DNA of 64,000 bases, taken from NCBI RefSeq assembly GCF_010731715.1, contig NZ_AP022587.1:2976001-3040000 (forward strand), read 5' to 3'. The notes below the pieces were generated by a model. That model worked only from the letters and a program-made list of their open reading frames with translations. It was not told the DNA's origin and searched no databases. The DNA comes from Mycobacterium stomatepiae. Its GTDB lineage: Bacteria > Actinomycetota > Actinomycetes > Mycobacteriales > Mycobacteriaceae. The position numbers were made by a program, and so were the translations under genes. Positions within the stretch are counted from its first letter, which is position 1. Each line of letters starts with the position of its first letter. Below, in pieces: positions 37,932 through 57,549 of the stretch.

Positions 37932-39560
37932 TCAGCCCTTTACCAGGGACCGCTCCAGGATAGGGGCCAGATCCAGACCGGTCGGCATGGTGCCGAACGC
38001 ACCACCCCATTGCCCGTCCAGACGCGTCGCCAGGAATGCCTCGGCCACAGCGGGGTGGCCGTGACGCACCAGCAGCGAACCCTGCAGGGCCAGGCAGATG
38101 TCCTCGGCGACCTTGCGGGCGCGGTACTGGATGGTGTCGAAGTCGCTCAGGTCGTGCCGGAGCCGTTCGACGTGGCTGCCCAGCCGCGGATCCTGGTGCG
38201 TGCTCTCTTCCAGCTCGGCGAACAGCACCTCGACGCATTCGGGCCGAGTTGCCATGGCGCGCAAGGTGTCCAGCGCACTGACGTTGCCGGATCCTTCCCA
38301 GATGCCCATCAGCGGCGCCTCGCGGTACAGGCGCGGCATGCCGGACTCTTCGACGTAGCCGTTGCCGCCCAGGCATTCGAGCGCTTCGGCGGCGTGCGGG
38401 GTAGAGCGCTTGCACACCCAGTACTTGCTGGCCGCCAGGCCGATGCGGCGCAGCAGGGCTTCCTTCTCGTCCCCGCGCAACGCGGCGTCGGTGGCACCGG
38501 CCATCCGCATCGCGACGATCGTGGCGGCCTCGGCCTCGACGGCCAGGTCGGCGAGCACGTTGCGCATCAGCGGCTGATCAATCAGGTAGGCGCCGAACGC
38601 TTTCCGATGCTGGGCGTGGTGGATGGCACGGGTCAGCCCGGTACGCATGCTGGTGGCGCTGCCCAGGGTGCAGTCCAGGCGGGTCAGGTTGACCATCTCG
38701 ATGATGGTCGGCACCCCGCGCCCCTCCTCGCCCACCAGCCAGGCGGTGGCGCCGTCGTATTCCACCTCGCTCGAGGCGTTGGCGTGGTTGCCGAGCTTGT
38801 CTTTGAGTCGCTGCAGGAACATCCGGTTGCGGGTGCCGTCGGGCAGGATGCGCGGCAGCATGAAGCACGACAATCCGCCGGGCGCCTGCGCGAGGACCAG
38901 GAAGATGTCGCACATCGGCGCCGAGGTGAACCATTTGTGGCCGATCAGGCTGTAGGTGCCGTCGCCGTTGGGGGTCGCCTGGGTGGTGCCGGCGCGCACG
39001 TCGGAGCCACCCTGCTTCTCGGTCATCGACATACCCGCGGTGATGCCGGCCTTCGTGGTGGCCAGTTTGAGTTCCGGGTCGTACTCGCGACTGGTCAGCA
39101 ACGGCTCGTAGACGGCCGCCAGCTCGGGGTTGTAGCGCAGCGCCGGGACGACGGCATACGTCATCGAGATCGGGCAGACGTGGCCCGGCTCGACGTTCCA
39201 CGCCGATGTCTTCGCGGCCCGGACCACGTGAGCGCCCGGGCGGTCGTCGGCCCACGGCGCCGCGTGCATGCCGTGCGCGATCGCCGCGCGCATCAACTCG
39301 TGGTAAGCCGGGTCGAACTCGACCTCGTCGACCCGGTGCCCGGTGCGGTCGTGCGTATGCAGGATGGGCTGATTGCGGTCGGCGAGCTCGCCCCAGCGCT
39401 GGGCTTCGCGACTGGCCGACAAAGCCCCCACCGCGTGCACCTCGTCCAGTCCCCACTGCCCGCCCTCGCGGATCAGGGCCTCGACGAGCATCGGTGAGGT
39501 GGCGGGGTTGTAGTTCTCCAGCGGCGGAACCTGGTTGGTGACGACATGCGTGTCTGACAT
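37932..39560 (-). CDS. fadE8: AidB-like acyl-CoA dehydrogenase (FadE8)
   Basis: This 542-aa acyl-CoA dehydrogenase starts at MSDTHVVTNQVPPLENYNPA (39560), matching the usual family length. FAD-binding and catalytic motifs include MSMTEKQGGSDVR and GHKWFTSAPMCDIFLVLAQA, with LECLGGNGYVEESGMPRLYR and WEGSGNVSALDTLRA at the C terminus. The long form with an extended N terminus is AidB/FadE8-type. It leads the fadE8-echA4 operon. Confidence 0.92.
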   Translation of the reverse strand: MSDTHVVTNQVPPLENYNPATSPMLVEALIREGGQWGLDEVHAVGALSASREAQRWGELADRNQPILHTHDRTGHRVDEVEFDPAYHELMRAAIAHGMHAAPWADDRPGAHVVRAAKTSAWNVEPGHVCPISMTYAVVPALRYNPELAAVYEPLLTSREYDPELKLATTKAGITAGMSMTEKQGGSDVRAGTTQATPNGDGTYSLIGHKWFTSAPMCDIFLVLAQAPGGLSCFMLPRILPDGTRNRMFLQRLKDKLGNHANASSEVEYDGATAWLVGEEGRGVPTIIEMVNLTRLDCTLGSATSMRTGLTRAIHHAQHRKAFGAYLIDQPLMRNVLADLAVEAEAATIVAMRMAGATDAALRGDEKEALLRRIGLAASKYWVCKRSTPHAAEALECLGGNGYVEESGMPRLYREAPLMGIWEGSGNVSALDTLRAMATRPECVEVLFAELEESTHQDPRLGSHVERLRHDLSDFDTIQYRARKVAEDICLALQGSLLVRHGHPAVAEAFLATRLDGQWGGAFGTMPTGLDLAPILERSLVKG

Positions 39561-39620
39561 GCCACCCATATTACAGTTTTCCAACAACCGCACAAGAGGT
39601 GTAATGCGCTGGTCTGGGGC

Positions 39621-40379
39621 TCAGGCGTTGGCGTTCTCGCGCAGGAACGCGATGTCGTCTTTGCGGCCCTCGTCGGACGTTTCGCAGATCACCGGCGCGC
39701 CCGCGGCCTTGACCGCCGCGACCAGCAAGTCGGGATCGATCTGGCTGGTGCCCAGGTTGGCGTGCCGGTCCCGGCCCGAGCCCGCCTCGTCCTTGGAGTC
39801 GTTGCAGTGCACCAGATCGATCCGTCCGGTGATGGCCTTGATCCGATCGACGGCATCGACCAGCGCCTCGCCGGCCGCCCACGTGTGGCAGGTGTCCAGG
39901 CAGAAGCCAATTCCACTGTCGCCGATGACATCCCACAACCTGGCGATGGTGTCGAAGTGGCGGGCCATCGCGTGGTCCCCGCCCGCCGTGTTTTCCAAAA
40001 ACACCGGCACGGTGGATTCCAGCTGATCGAGCGCCTTGCGCCAGCGCTGAAAACCCTCGTCGAGGTCGTTGTCGTCGGCGACGTGGCCGCCGTGCACGAT
40101 GACCGCCGCGGCGCCGATGTCGGCGGCCGCATCGCACGTCTGCTGCAGGATCTTGCGCGACGGGATCCGTACCTTGTTGTTCGCCGACGCGACATTGATC
40201 AGGTAGGGCGCATGTACGTAGATCGGCAGCGCGGCGGCCTTCAGCACGGCGGCGTCCTCGCGGGGCTTGGGCGCCTTCCAACTCTGCGGGTTGCCGAGGA
40301 ATATCTGTACAACGTCAGCGCCCTCGGCCTCCGCTGCGGCCAGCGGGTCTTGGGGACTGACATGGGAACCGATCAGCAC
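39621..40379 (-). CDS. nfo: Endonuclease IV
   Basis: The 252-aa AP endonuclease starts at the GTG at 40379 ([20 protein letters not shown]). Metal-binding motifs are [60 protein letters not shown] and ICETSDEG. It repairs abasic sites. In M. tuberculosis (end, Rv0670) it lies close to rpoC; here a 9-kb insertion separates them. Confidence 0.95.
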   Translation of the reverse strand: MLIGSHVSPQDPLAAAEAEGADVVQIFLGNPQSWKAPKPREDAAVLKAAALPIYVHAPYLINVASANNKVRIPSRKILQQTCDAAADIGAAAVIVHGGHVADDNDLDEGFQRWRKALDQLESTVPVFLENTAGGDHAMARHFDTIARLWDVIGDSGIGFCLDTCHTWAAGEALVDAVDRIKAITGRIDLVHCNDSKDEAGSGRDRHANLGTSQIDPDLLVAAVKAAGAPVICETSDEGRKDDIAFLRENANA

Positions 40380-40513
40380 GTTGGCCAGTGTAGTGAGCGG
40401 CACCGACGGGCGAGCACGCCGCTGGACCGCGCGGGGAGAACGTGAGATCGCCTGAGCAAACACGGATGCTCGACCGATTCGGCGGTGGATTCGATGCACA
40501 GCACTGACTGGAT

Positions 40514-42357
40514 TTGCTGCTTCCCGCCCGCATTCGCGAGCTCATCGAGCGCGATTACTACTCGAAAGTCGACGCGAGCCTGACGCTCGAAGAGGTGGCC
40601 AAGGATCCGACCTTTCTGGAGGATCCGATCAGCCACCTCGCGCTGTTCACCGATCACGGCGTGATGCACATGCGCGACGTCGCCCACCGCATCGTCGACA
40701 TGATCGCGAATGTGTCGGGAGTCAAGATCGACGAGCGGCCGCAGCTTCGGCTGGACTTCATGACGAGCTACGGCTGCCTACTCGCCTACGCCCGTGACAT
40801 CGGGATGTCCGACCTGAATCCCTTTGGGCGAGCGGTCCATGCGGAGTTCGGCGGGCACGAGGCGTTCGGTGGGGCGGCCTTCGACGAAATCGTCGACATC
40901 CTGTGGGAGGAAAACATCGGGAACCTGGCCTGGCGGGTGCTGCGCCTGACCAATGCCGGGGTGTTCGAGGGGCCCCCGCAACCGATCCTGCGTGAACTCG
41001 CGTCGCTCGGCTATGCGCACAGCAAGAGCTCCGTGCCCGCCTCCGTACTCAACGGCACCAACGCCCTGCGCGAAAGGATGCTCCACATCCTGAGCCATCC
41101 TCTCGAGGCGCTGTACCACGCGAAGCGAGTGACGAAGAGCCGCAACGACGACCAGCGCGCGCATCACCAGGCCGCGCTGCAGCACGCGGCGAGTCCGGAG
41201 GCATTGGAAGAGCACCGCGCGCAGCTGCTCGGCCGGCACTACGACGATTTCGAGGGCACGGCGTTCGCCTGGCTGGAAGTTGTTGCGCCGCAAGCCCAAG
41301 AGTTCGTCGCCGACGTCGTGGACACCATCCGCTGCCTACGCTGCGCGGATGCACTGCGCCAGCGCGGCACCCACCTGAGGAGCTCGCGCAACTATCAGAT
41401 TTTCATCGACCAGCGGACCGCCAACGCGGCCTATGCCCTGCACGACCGGGAGGGACGCACGTACCTTCTCGAGGGCGACAACCCGATCAATGCCGGCGAG
41501 GCCAACCTCGAGACCTCGGTAGTCACCCATGAAGGCGACCTGCGCTTCGCCTTCTTCCGGGGCAGCTTCGGATCCGAGGAGGCCGTGCGTCGCGCGGCGC
41601 ACAACGCGGCGGTCATCGTCGACGACATCCAAGCTGACGTCGTGGACAGCTTCATCGGCGGGGCGGGCGAAACGGCGGACGGCGCACCAGCGTGCTGCTC
41701 GAACACACCGAAGACAATCCCGAATTCGCGGCGCTGGTAGCCGATTTGGTAATCGCCCGGCCACCGTCGCTCAAGGATCGCGTCATCTGCGTACCGGCAT
41801 TGCGCAACGCTCCCGAGCCGGAGCGGCGGCGTTTCCTGGCGGGCAACGCGCTCGACTGGGACCACGAGAAGCGCATGGCATTTCTGCGTAAGGTCGCGGC
41901 CCGCGGGTACCGGACCGGCCACATCGATCCCGGCATCGGCTTCAAAAGCACTCGCCTGAGCCATCTTTCGCCCGGCGAATGCCTGACCGAGGTCGGCGCC
42001 CGGGCCAGCTGTGTATATCCCATCGACGGCCGGGCTACGCGGCCGGCCGTCGGGCGGCTACGACTATTTTTGGGTGCAGCCGTGGGAACCGTTGGGTGTC
42101 ACCGGCGTGGCGCGGGGCGACTGCCGGAACTCCACGGTGATCGCCGAGGACGAGGTGGACGCGCTGATCCTGCCGAAGGACGTCTACTTGCGGCACCGGC
42201 ACCGCAATTACACGCCCGCGGAGTTCTCCGAGCTCATCCGCACGCTGGGGAAAGCGGACGCGCATAGCCTGCTCGCTCGGCAGCGGCGCGTGAGGTGCAT
42301 CGTTTGGGTGTCCACGTGCGAAGCGCACCTCAGTTTTCGAAAGGCGCCGTCGGGTAA
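40514..42357 (+). pseudogene. HD-domain phosphohydrolase-like protein with cNMP-binding-like C terminus, broken by frameshifts
   Basis: The first 390 residues read in one frame, with FTDHGVMHMRDVAHRIVD suggesting an HD-type metal site. Near 41690 the reading must shift to RTSVLLEHTEDNPEFAALVA and LVIARPPSLKDRVICVP. Near 42050 it shifts again to GGYDYFWVQPWEPLGVTGVA and NSTVIAEDEVDALILPKDVY, which resembles a cyclic-nucleotide-binding domain. Near 42280 it shifts back to AAAREVHRLGVHVRS, ending at the TAA at 42355-42357. Three single-base changes in one gene suggest decay. The name is tentative; HD and cNMP features are seen, the function is unknown. Confidence 0.7.
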
Positions 42358-42911
42358 GGCGTTAACCGCGGTTCGGCTTGTTGCGACCAGATCCAAGTCA
42401 ACGACATCAACAGACCGAGCACGGCTGCCTCGAGAAAACTGCCCGATACTGACCAGGCCGTCATCACCGGCAATGGCGTATGGATGACATGGAACAACGA
42501 GGCAGCAATTGCATCCTGAGCGCCATGATCAACACGGCAATCTGCAGTGGGCGGCCAATGCGGGAATGAGCGCATCCACGCCATACGGAAAGACACAGCG
42601 AGTATCGGTAGGTTGGAAAACACGACGCACCGCAACCGCGAACAGACCGGTGGCGGCATGAATGATGATGTCCGGCAGCGCTTTTAGCGCCCCATAGAGC
42701 CAACCTCTCGTCGAGGGACTTGAGCTGTACACGTTCATAACCCAGGAACGGAGTGTCTCGTTGAGCCCGCACCGCAACAGGAACAGCACCTCGTGCGAGT
42801 CAGCCGAACCTTCCACTGCAGCGCCACCCAACCACGGATTCCGTTGTTGAATGGCACGCACAATGTTGAAAACGTCGTTATCAGTGACTGGAAGTGCGAT
42901 ATACGTCGCCA
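42330..42911 (-). pseudogene. Unrecognised membrane-protein gene, divergent from the aldehyde dehydrogenase remnant, frameshifted
   Basis: From the ATG at 42911 the minus strand reads [20 protein letters not shown] and [20 protein letters not shown], then hydrophobic ALPDIIIHAATGLFAVAVRR, to a stop at 42529. In another frame hydrophobic sequence continues (LFHVIHTPLPVMTAWSVSGS, LEAAVLGLLMSLTWIWSQQ) to 42330. This looks like one membrane protein broken by a frameshift. No family recognised. Its first part is duplicated at 46680-46800. The stretch EGSADSHEVL resembles [10 protein letters not shown] of RpoC. Confidence 0.4.
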
Positions 42912-42985
42912 TGCGTGGTGAGGGTCCGCTATCTTGGCCAGATGACAGCAACGGTGGCGCTCGCCGAGAGCTGGATCAACGGCGC
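42783..42985. repeat. First copy of a duplicated cassette head (about 200 bp)
   Basis: This stretch is nearly identical to 46674-46873. It spans the start of the divergent membrane-protein gene, the shared promoter region and the first codons of the aldehyde dehydrogenase. The identity shows that the cassettes at 42.8-46.4 kb and 46.7-48.9 kb are a tandem duplication and marks its upstream end. Confidence 0.85.
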
Positions 42986-43398
42986 ATCGGAAGTCACCTC
43001 TGGAGGCCGGCATGCAGTGATCAACCCTGCCAATCAGCAAACGGTCGCCGAATTAACCCTGGGTACGCCCGCCGACGTCGATCGCGCCGTTGCCGCGGCG
43101 CGCCTCGCACTGCGGGAACGGGCCACCACCCCCGCCCAACGCTGCACCGTGCTGACCAGGCTGGCAGACCTGACCGAACTACACACACCCGAACTCGTCG
43201 ACGACGAAGTGCGCCAAACCGGTAAGCCCCTGCGATTGGCCGAGGAATTCGACGTGCCCGGCACAACGCGGGTCAGGATTGCACCGCGAGCCTCCCCCGA
43301 GATCAACACCGGCTGCGTCCAGCTATTCACTCGACGAACACCTAACCATCAAACACGTGATGAGCGACATCACCGGAGCAGCCGAAAAACCCTGGTAA
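42942..43398 (+). pseudogene. Aldehyde dehydrogenase with large internal deletions (copy 1)
   Basis: The N terminus is intact (ESWINGASEVTSGGRHAVIN, TPADVDRAVAAARLALRERA). After LAEEFDVPG another frame gives HNAGQDCTA, the catalytic-cysteine motif of gamma-aminobutyraldehyde dehydrogenases. This is soon followed, in a further frame, by the C-terminal ASSYSLDEHLTIKHVMSDIT and EKPW-stop. About 350 central residues are missing, so the gene has been reduced by deletions and cannot be active. It precedes the saccharopine-dehydrogenase-like gene, suggesting an original polyamine or amino-acid catabolic cassette. Confidence 0.85.
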
Positions 43399-43523
43399 CG
43401 AACAGTCTTCACCCACCCAAAGTGGCCTGATCCCCGCCCCTCCTGCAGCCGCACTTCGATACACGCCGCGTCTGGGGCGCACGCCGATTATCTCCGAACT
43501 GACCAGAAAGGCCTAGCTAGCGC

Positions 43524-44807
43524 ATGACCAAGTTAGAAGTGCAGCGCAACTCGTCGTCTGCCACGACCACGCAATCGCGCAGATCACCGATGCGAATCTT
43601 GTTAGTAGGCGCCGGGGGGGTGGGCGCCGCGTTTTGCTCGATTGCGGCGCGCCGCAACTTCTTTCAGCACGTCGTGGTCTGTGATTACAACGAAGCGAAA
43701 GCAAATCAAGTCACCCACGCATTGGCTGATAGCCGATTTAGCGCAGCTGGCTTGGACGCCGGATCTGCGGACGCGGTGGCCGCCACGGCACGGCAACACC
43801 GGATCACCCACGTCGTGAACGCGGTTGACCCGCGGTTCGTGATGCCGATCTTCGAGGGGGCGCTGGCTGCCGGATCCGACTATTTGGACATGGCGATGAG
43901 CTTGTCCCAACGCCATCCCGAAGAGCCCTATCGGCTGGCTGGAATCAAGCTGGGTGACCAGCAGTTCTCCGCCGGAGAGCAATGGCAGGCGGCTGATCGG
44001 CTTGCGCTGCTCGGCATGGGGGTTGAGCCGGGGCTTTCCGACGTATTTGCCCGGTATGCCGCCGATCACCTGTTCGCCGAAATCGACGAGCTTGGCACCC
44101 GTGACGGCGCCAATCTCACCGTGGATGGATACGACTTCGCGCCGTCGTTTTCCATCTGGACCACCATCGAGGAGTGCCTCAACCCGCCGGTGATCTGGGA
44201 GCACGACCGTGGCTGGTTCGTCACTGAACCCTTCAGCGAGCCAGAGGTTTTCGACTTCCCAGAAGGCATCGGCCCGGTGGAATGCGTCAACGTGGAGCAC
44301 GAGGAAGTGCTGCTGATGCCGCGATGGGTCAAAGCTAAGCGGGTTACCTTCAAATACGGTCTGGGCTCTGAGTTCATCGACGTGCTCAAGACGCTCCACA
44401 AGCTCGGCCTGGACCGCACGGGAAAGGTCGCGGTCGGTGGCGCGCAAGTCAGCCCGCGCGACGTGGTGGCGGGATGCCTGCCCGATCCGGCGACCCTGGG
44501 ACCGAAGATGCACGGAAAGACATGTGCAGGTCTGTGGGTGACCGGAACCGGCAAAGACGGCGACCCGCGGTCGACCTACCTGTATCACGTCGTCGATAAC
44601 CAATGGTCGATGGACGAGTACGGGCACCAGTGTGTGGTCTGGCAGACGGCGATCAATCCGGTTGTGGCGCTTGAGCTCTTGGCTAGCGGGACCTGGCACG
44701 GTTCGGGGGTGCTCGGCCCGGAAGCGTTCGACTCGGTGCCCTTCTTGGAGCTACTCAGCGCCTACGGGTCACCGTGGGGCCTACAGGAGTTGCCCATCCG
44801 AAGTTGA
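43524..44807 (+). CDS. Saccharopine dehydrogenase-family protein
   Basis: This 427-aa protein has an N-terminal Rossmann fold with MRILLVGAGGVGAAFCSIAA (an alternative start at 43590) and VNAVDPRFVMPIFEGALAAG. It resembles carboxynorspermidine synthase and saccharopine-dehydrogenase-like enzymes; DYLDMAMS and GVEPGLSDVFARYAADHLF are family features. It probably acts on an amino acid or polyamine derivative imported by the adjacent permease. It is intact; a decayed copy lies at 46967-47247. The next gene starts 66 bases later. Confidence 0.85.
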   Translation: MTKLEVQRNSSSATTTQSRRSPMRILLVGAGGVGAAFCSIAARRNFFQHVVVCDYNEAKANQVTHALADSRFSAAGLDAGSADAVAATARQHRITHVVNAVDPRFVMPIFEGALAAGSDYLDMAMSLSQRHPEEPYRLAGIKLGDQQFSAGEQWQAADRLALLGMGVEPGLSDVFARYAADHLFAEIDELGTRDGANLTVDGYDFAPSFSIWTTIEECLNPPVIWEHDRGWFVTEPFSEPEVFDFPEGIGPVECVNVEHEEVLLMPRWVKAKRVTFKYGLGSEFIDVLKTLHKLGLDRTGKVAVGGAQVSPRDVVAGCLPDPATLGPKMHGKTCAGLWVTGTGKDGDPRSTYLYHVVDNQWSMDEYGHQCVVWQTAINPVVALELLASGTWHGSGVLGPEAFDSVPFLELLSAYGSPWGLQELPIRS

Positions 44808-44873
44808 GTCACATCCGTGGACTCACCGCACAACTGCACGCTTTGCCAGACCAAGCGATCAGCAGGAGGTTTC

Positions 44874-46949
<2,076 letters not shown>

Positions 46950-46966
46950 TACCCGCCGAGAGATCA

Positions 46967-47247
46967 TTGATACGAATTCCGCTAATAGGCCTCGGGACTG
47001 CGTGTGCCGCATCCTGCTTGATTGGATTGCGCCACAATTTCCTCAAACACATTGCGGCCTATGACTATAGCGATGCAAGGGCGAGTCATTTTCCCGCCAC
47101 GGAAGCGTTGGTTCATCGCCCTTCCGAGAGATACCCAAAGCGTATGGCGATAACAGAGCATGCAACAGCTGGCTGTGTCGGACCGGTCATTTCGGCCTCG
47201 TGCTCCGGCGAACTGTATCGATTTGAATCCGGGGAGGTAATATATAT
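46967..47247 (+). pseudogene. Saccharopine dehydrogenase remnant (copy 2)
   Basis: The frame begins IRIPLIGLGTACAASCLIGL then RHNFLKHIAAYDYSDARASH, aligning with MRILLVGAGGVGAAFCSIAA and RRNFFQHVVVCDYNEAKANQ of the intact copy. After about 45 residues similarity fades, and the gene ends by 47247. The glycine-rich nucleotide loop is disrupted. It is AT-richer than its surroundings near 47235-47300. Confidence 0.8.
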
Positions 47248-48928
47248 ATGAGCGACAGCGATGCAACACAATTTACGGTAAAAAGCAAATTGGCTTAAAG
47301 ACGGTTCAGTTGGATTGTTATCCAGCATCGTCATCGGTACCGCCTCAACCGCACCTCCCTACAGCCTCGCGGCCACGCTAGGGCTTATCGTTGCACGCAA
47401 CGGAAACATACTCTGCGGCGTCAAGGCACCCGTGATCGTGCTGATCGCATTTATCCCGATGTATATGCTCGCTATCGCTTACAAAGAGTTGAATCGAGCC
47501 GAACCGGACTGCGGTACCGCATTCGCTTGGTCCTCCCGGGCATTCGGACCAGTCGCCGGATGGATCGGCGGATGGGCAATCATCGCCGCGGACGTGATCT
47601 TGATGGCCAACCTGGCACAAATCGCCGGCTCGTACTCGTTTACATTTGTCGGCAACCTTGGCTGGCACTCAGCGGCCCACCTCGCTAACAGCACGGCGTG
47701 GACCATGGGCGCGGGCGTGCTCTGGATCGTCGTGATGGCCTACGTCAACTACCGCGGTATCGATGTGTCGGCCCGTTTACAGTATGTCTTGTTGTCCGTC
47801 GAACTTGTTGTCCTTGTTGGCGTTGCGTTCATCGCACTGATCAGGATTTACACAAGCCACGGCGGGCCGCACTCGCTGCAACCCTCGTTGTCTTGGTTGT
47901 GGCCAGGTGGCTTGGACTTCGGTACAAGTATCGCCCCGGCAGTCCTGATCACGATCTTCATCTTCTGGGGTTTCGAGACCGCAGTGACCTGTAACGAGGA
48001 GTCCGACGACCCAAGTCGCACCCCTGGACGCGCCGCCGTGATGTCAACCGTCTTGCTGGTACTTACCTATATTTTGGTGACGGTGGCGAGCATTGCGTTT
48101 GCTGGCGTTGGCCGCGAAGAAGGCGGTCTGTCCAATCCGGACAGCGCTAACGATGTCTTCGCCGCGATCGGTCCGCCGTTGTTCGGACACAGCTTCCTCG
48201 GCCAGATCGGTCTGCTGCTGTTGTCGGCATCGATCCTGACATCGGCGTCAGCCTGTACCCAAACATCGATCCTGCCGGCCGCGCGAACGTCGCTGTCGAT
48301 GGCATCCTGCAAGGCGCTGCCCGAATCATTCGCCAAGATGCACCTCAAGTATCAGACGCCGTCGGTGTCGACGATCGTGATGGGAACTGTGTCGGTCCTG
48401 TTCTACATATTGTTCACGATGATCAGCCCGAATTTACTGAACGCCCTCGTCGGTTCGATCGGGCTCGTCATCGCGCTCTACTACGCGATGACCGGTTACG
48501 CGTGCGTACACTACTACCGCAAGACCCTCACCACATCGGTGCGCAATTTCTTCATGCGCGGTGTGTTTCCGCTGATCGGTGGGGCGACACTGACGGTCGT
48601 TTTCGTCTTCGCGTTGACCCAATACGCTCAGGCGGATTGGCTTGTCGACAACGACGGCCATAATGTCACGATCTTCGGATTCGGCGCGGTGGCTGTAGTT
48701 GGCGTCGCTTCAATCTTGATCGGCGTTATTCTGATGTGCATCTGGTGGGCAATGTCGCCCGACTTCTTCCGGGGTCGCACGCTGGAGCGCCGCCACGCGG
48801 GAACTACACCCGTTCCCAGCTCCGAATCTGCGGCTATCGCAACGCCAATGGTGCAGCCGATCAGCGCCACCGACCTCTCCAGCGAACTTATGGCGGCAGA
48901 ACCGGTGCTGGAGCCTCCTCTTCGATGA
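47248..48928 (+). pseudogene. APC-family amino acid permease (copy 2), N-terminal frameshift
   Basis: The ATG at 47248, preceded by GGGGAGG, starts MSDSDATQFTVKSKLA and then hits TAA at 47296. In the next frame WLKDGSVGLLSSIVIGTAST and the whole permease follow to 48928. A single missing or extra base near 47285-47290 explains this. Alternatively translation might begin at the TTG at 47315 and give a transporter lacking only its short cytosolic N terminus; no ribosome binding site supports this. The 12-TM region and CNEESDDPSRTPGRAAVMST are intact, and the tail differs from copy 1. Confidence 0.75.
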
Positions 48929-49309
48929 GAGATTGCATTTTTGGCCCATAAACAAAACCCATAAACACAATATGGGCCCCGGGGACCCAGAAAAAAGGGG
49001 AGCAATGAGCAGAACTTGTGGATGAGTCTCGGTGTGCGGGCGTAATAGTGGGCGCACCTTCCCGAGGATGATCTGAATGTCCGAGGTCTGATCAAGAGCC
49101 GGCGTTGGCGCGCTGGTTCGGGAATGGTCGTCCATGCTCGGATCCACCTCAAGATCCGCCTCGAGCAGTTCGCGGTACTTCCAAGTCGACCGGTCCGGCC
49201 GTGGTGAGCACCGTTTTGCGGCCATGGCCGTTGCGGGAGTTGCCCGAGCCATTACCGGCCGGGCTTGTCAAGCTAGCTGTGTAAGGTGTGGCGGCCGTTT
49301 GTCTTTGGG
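48929..49309. other. Non-coding stretch between permease copy 2 and the IS256 remnant
   Basis: I see no gene I can name. A minus-strand frame (about 49060-49250) reads STWKYRELLEADLEVDPSMD, which looks protein-like but has no recognised family and is broken on both sides. Short runs such as AAAAAAGGGG and GGGCCCCGGGG occur near 48970-49000. Confidence 0.35.
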
Positions 49310-49480
49310 TCATAGTGGGAGTCGGTCGGGGAATCGGATGGTGACGGTGTTGAGTGCTTCAGTCCAGTGGTAGGTTCCTTGCCCTTGGTTGCCTCGTTTC
49401 TGGTTGATGTGGCGCATGGCTAGATACAGCAGTTTCATGGCCGTGGCGCCGGAACGGAGGTCGCCTGAAAACACCCGATC
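49310..49480 (-). mobile_element. C-terminal remnant of an IS256-family transposase
   Basis: The minus strand reads VFSGDLRSGATAMKLLYLAM, RHINQKRGNQGQGTYHWTEA and LNTVTIRFPDRLPL, then stops at 49310. IS256-type (mutator) transposases end with an AAMKxLYLAxxxxxKxW...W..ALNxFxIxFGDR pattern, which this fits (family knowledge). Nothing of the DDE catalytic part remains. It lies just beyond the rpoC terminator, at the edge of the accessory insertion. Confidence 0.7.
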
Positions 49481-49520
49481 CACAGGCCTTGACAATTTCT
49501 CCCCATAAAGTGTGCGCCCA

Positions 49521-49556
49521 CGAAAAAGCCCCGGGGATGAACCCGGGGCTTTTTCG
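49521..49556 (-). terminator. rpoBC terminator
   Basis: CGAAAAAGCCCCGGG and CCCGGGGCTTTTTCG form a perfect 15-bp inverted repeat with a 6-base loop, ending in a T-run on both strands. It lies about 60 bases after the rpoC stop and is a strong, bidirectional intrinsic terminator. Confidence 0.92.
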
Positions 49557-49617
49557 CTTGTCGACCAGGCCCGATTGTCCGACTCGTCGGCGACTACCTC
49601 GCCGCGTCGTCGTCGAA

Positions 49618-53592
<3,975 letters not shown>

Positions 53593-53627
53593 CTAGAAAC
53601 TAATTAGCGCCGTGGCTTTCGCCACGA

Positions 53628-57185
<3,558 letters not shown>

Positions 57186-57234
57186 TTAAGCCGGCGAACG
57201 AACTGCCCGAACCTCACGCGCGCAACTAAATAGC

Positions 57235-57254
57235 TGAGCCGCAGAGACGGCTCA
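57235..57254 (-). promoter_or_regulatory. Hairpin in the rpoB leader region
   Basis: TGAGCCG-CAGAGA-CGGCTCA forms a 7-bp stem, 125 bases upstream of the rpoB start. The 57111-57500 gap between rpoB and the mkl terminator holds the rpoBC promoter; I cannot name the -10 and -35 boxes with confidence. The genes found between mkl and rpoB in M. tuberculosis are absent. Confidence 0.4.
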
Positions 57255-57500
57255 GGCTAAGACCACGGTGTCAGGTGGCGGGCGAGGTGGGCAGGAAGTA
57301 GCCAGCACAACGCCCAACAATAGCGCAGGCGCGCGCATTCCTCAACTACCCATCCAAGGGAGTCGACGCTGGCTGGCATCTCGAATTTCCCGTGGGTACA
57401 TGCTGCCCAACAGATTGACCTGTGCACGCCTATTCGTCAAGAGGAAGGCGCGGCAAGTTGTCGCCGAATTCCTGCGGCCGTCGCTTCCGGTGCGCACGAA

Positions 57501-57534
57501 CAGACCCGACCACGGCAAGGCGCGGTCGGGTCTG
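57501..57534 (-). terminator. mkl terminator
   Basis: CAGACCCGACC and GGTCGGGTCTG form a perfect 11-bp stem with a 12-base loop, 15 bases after the mkl stop. Confidence 0.8.
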
Positions 57535-57549
57535 GAAATCAGACGATTG

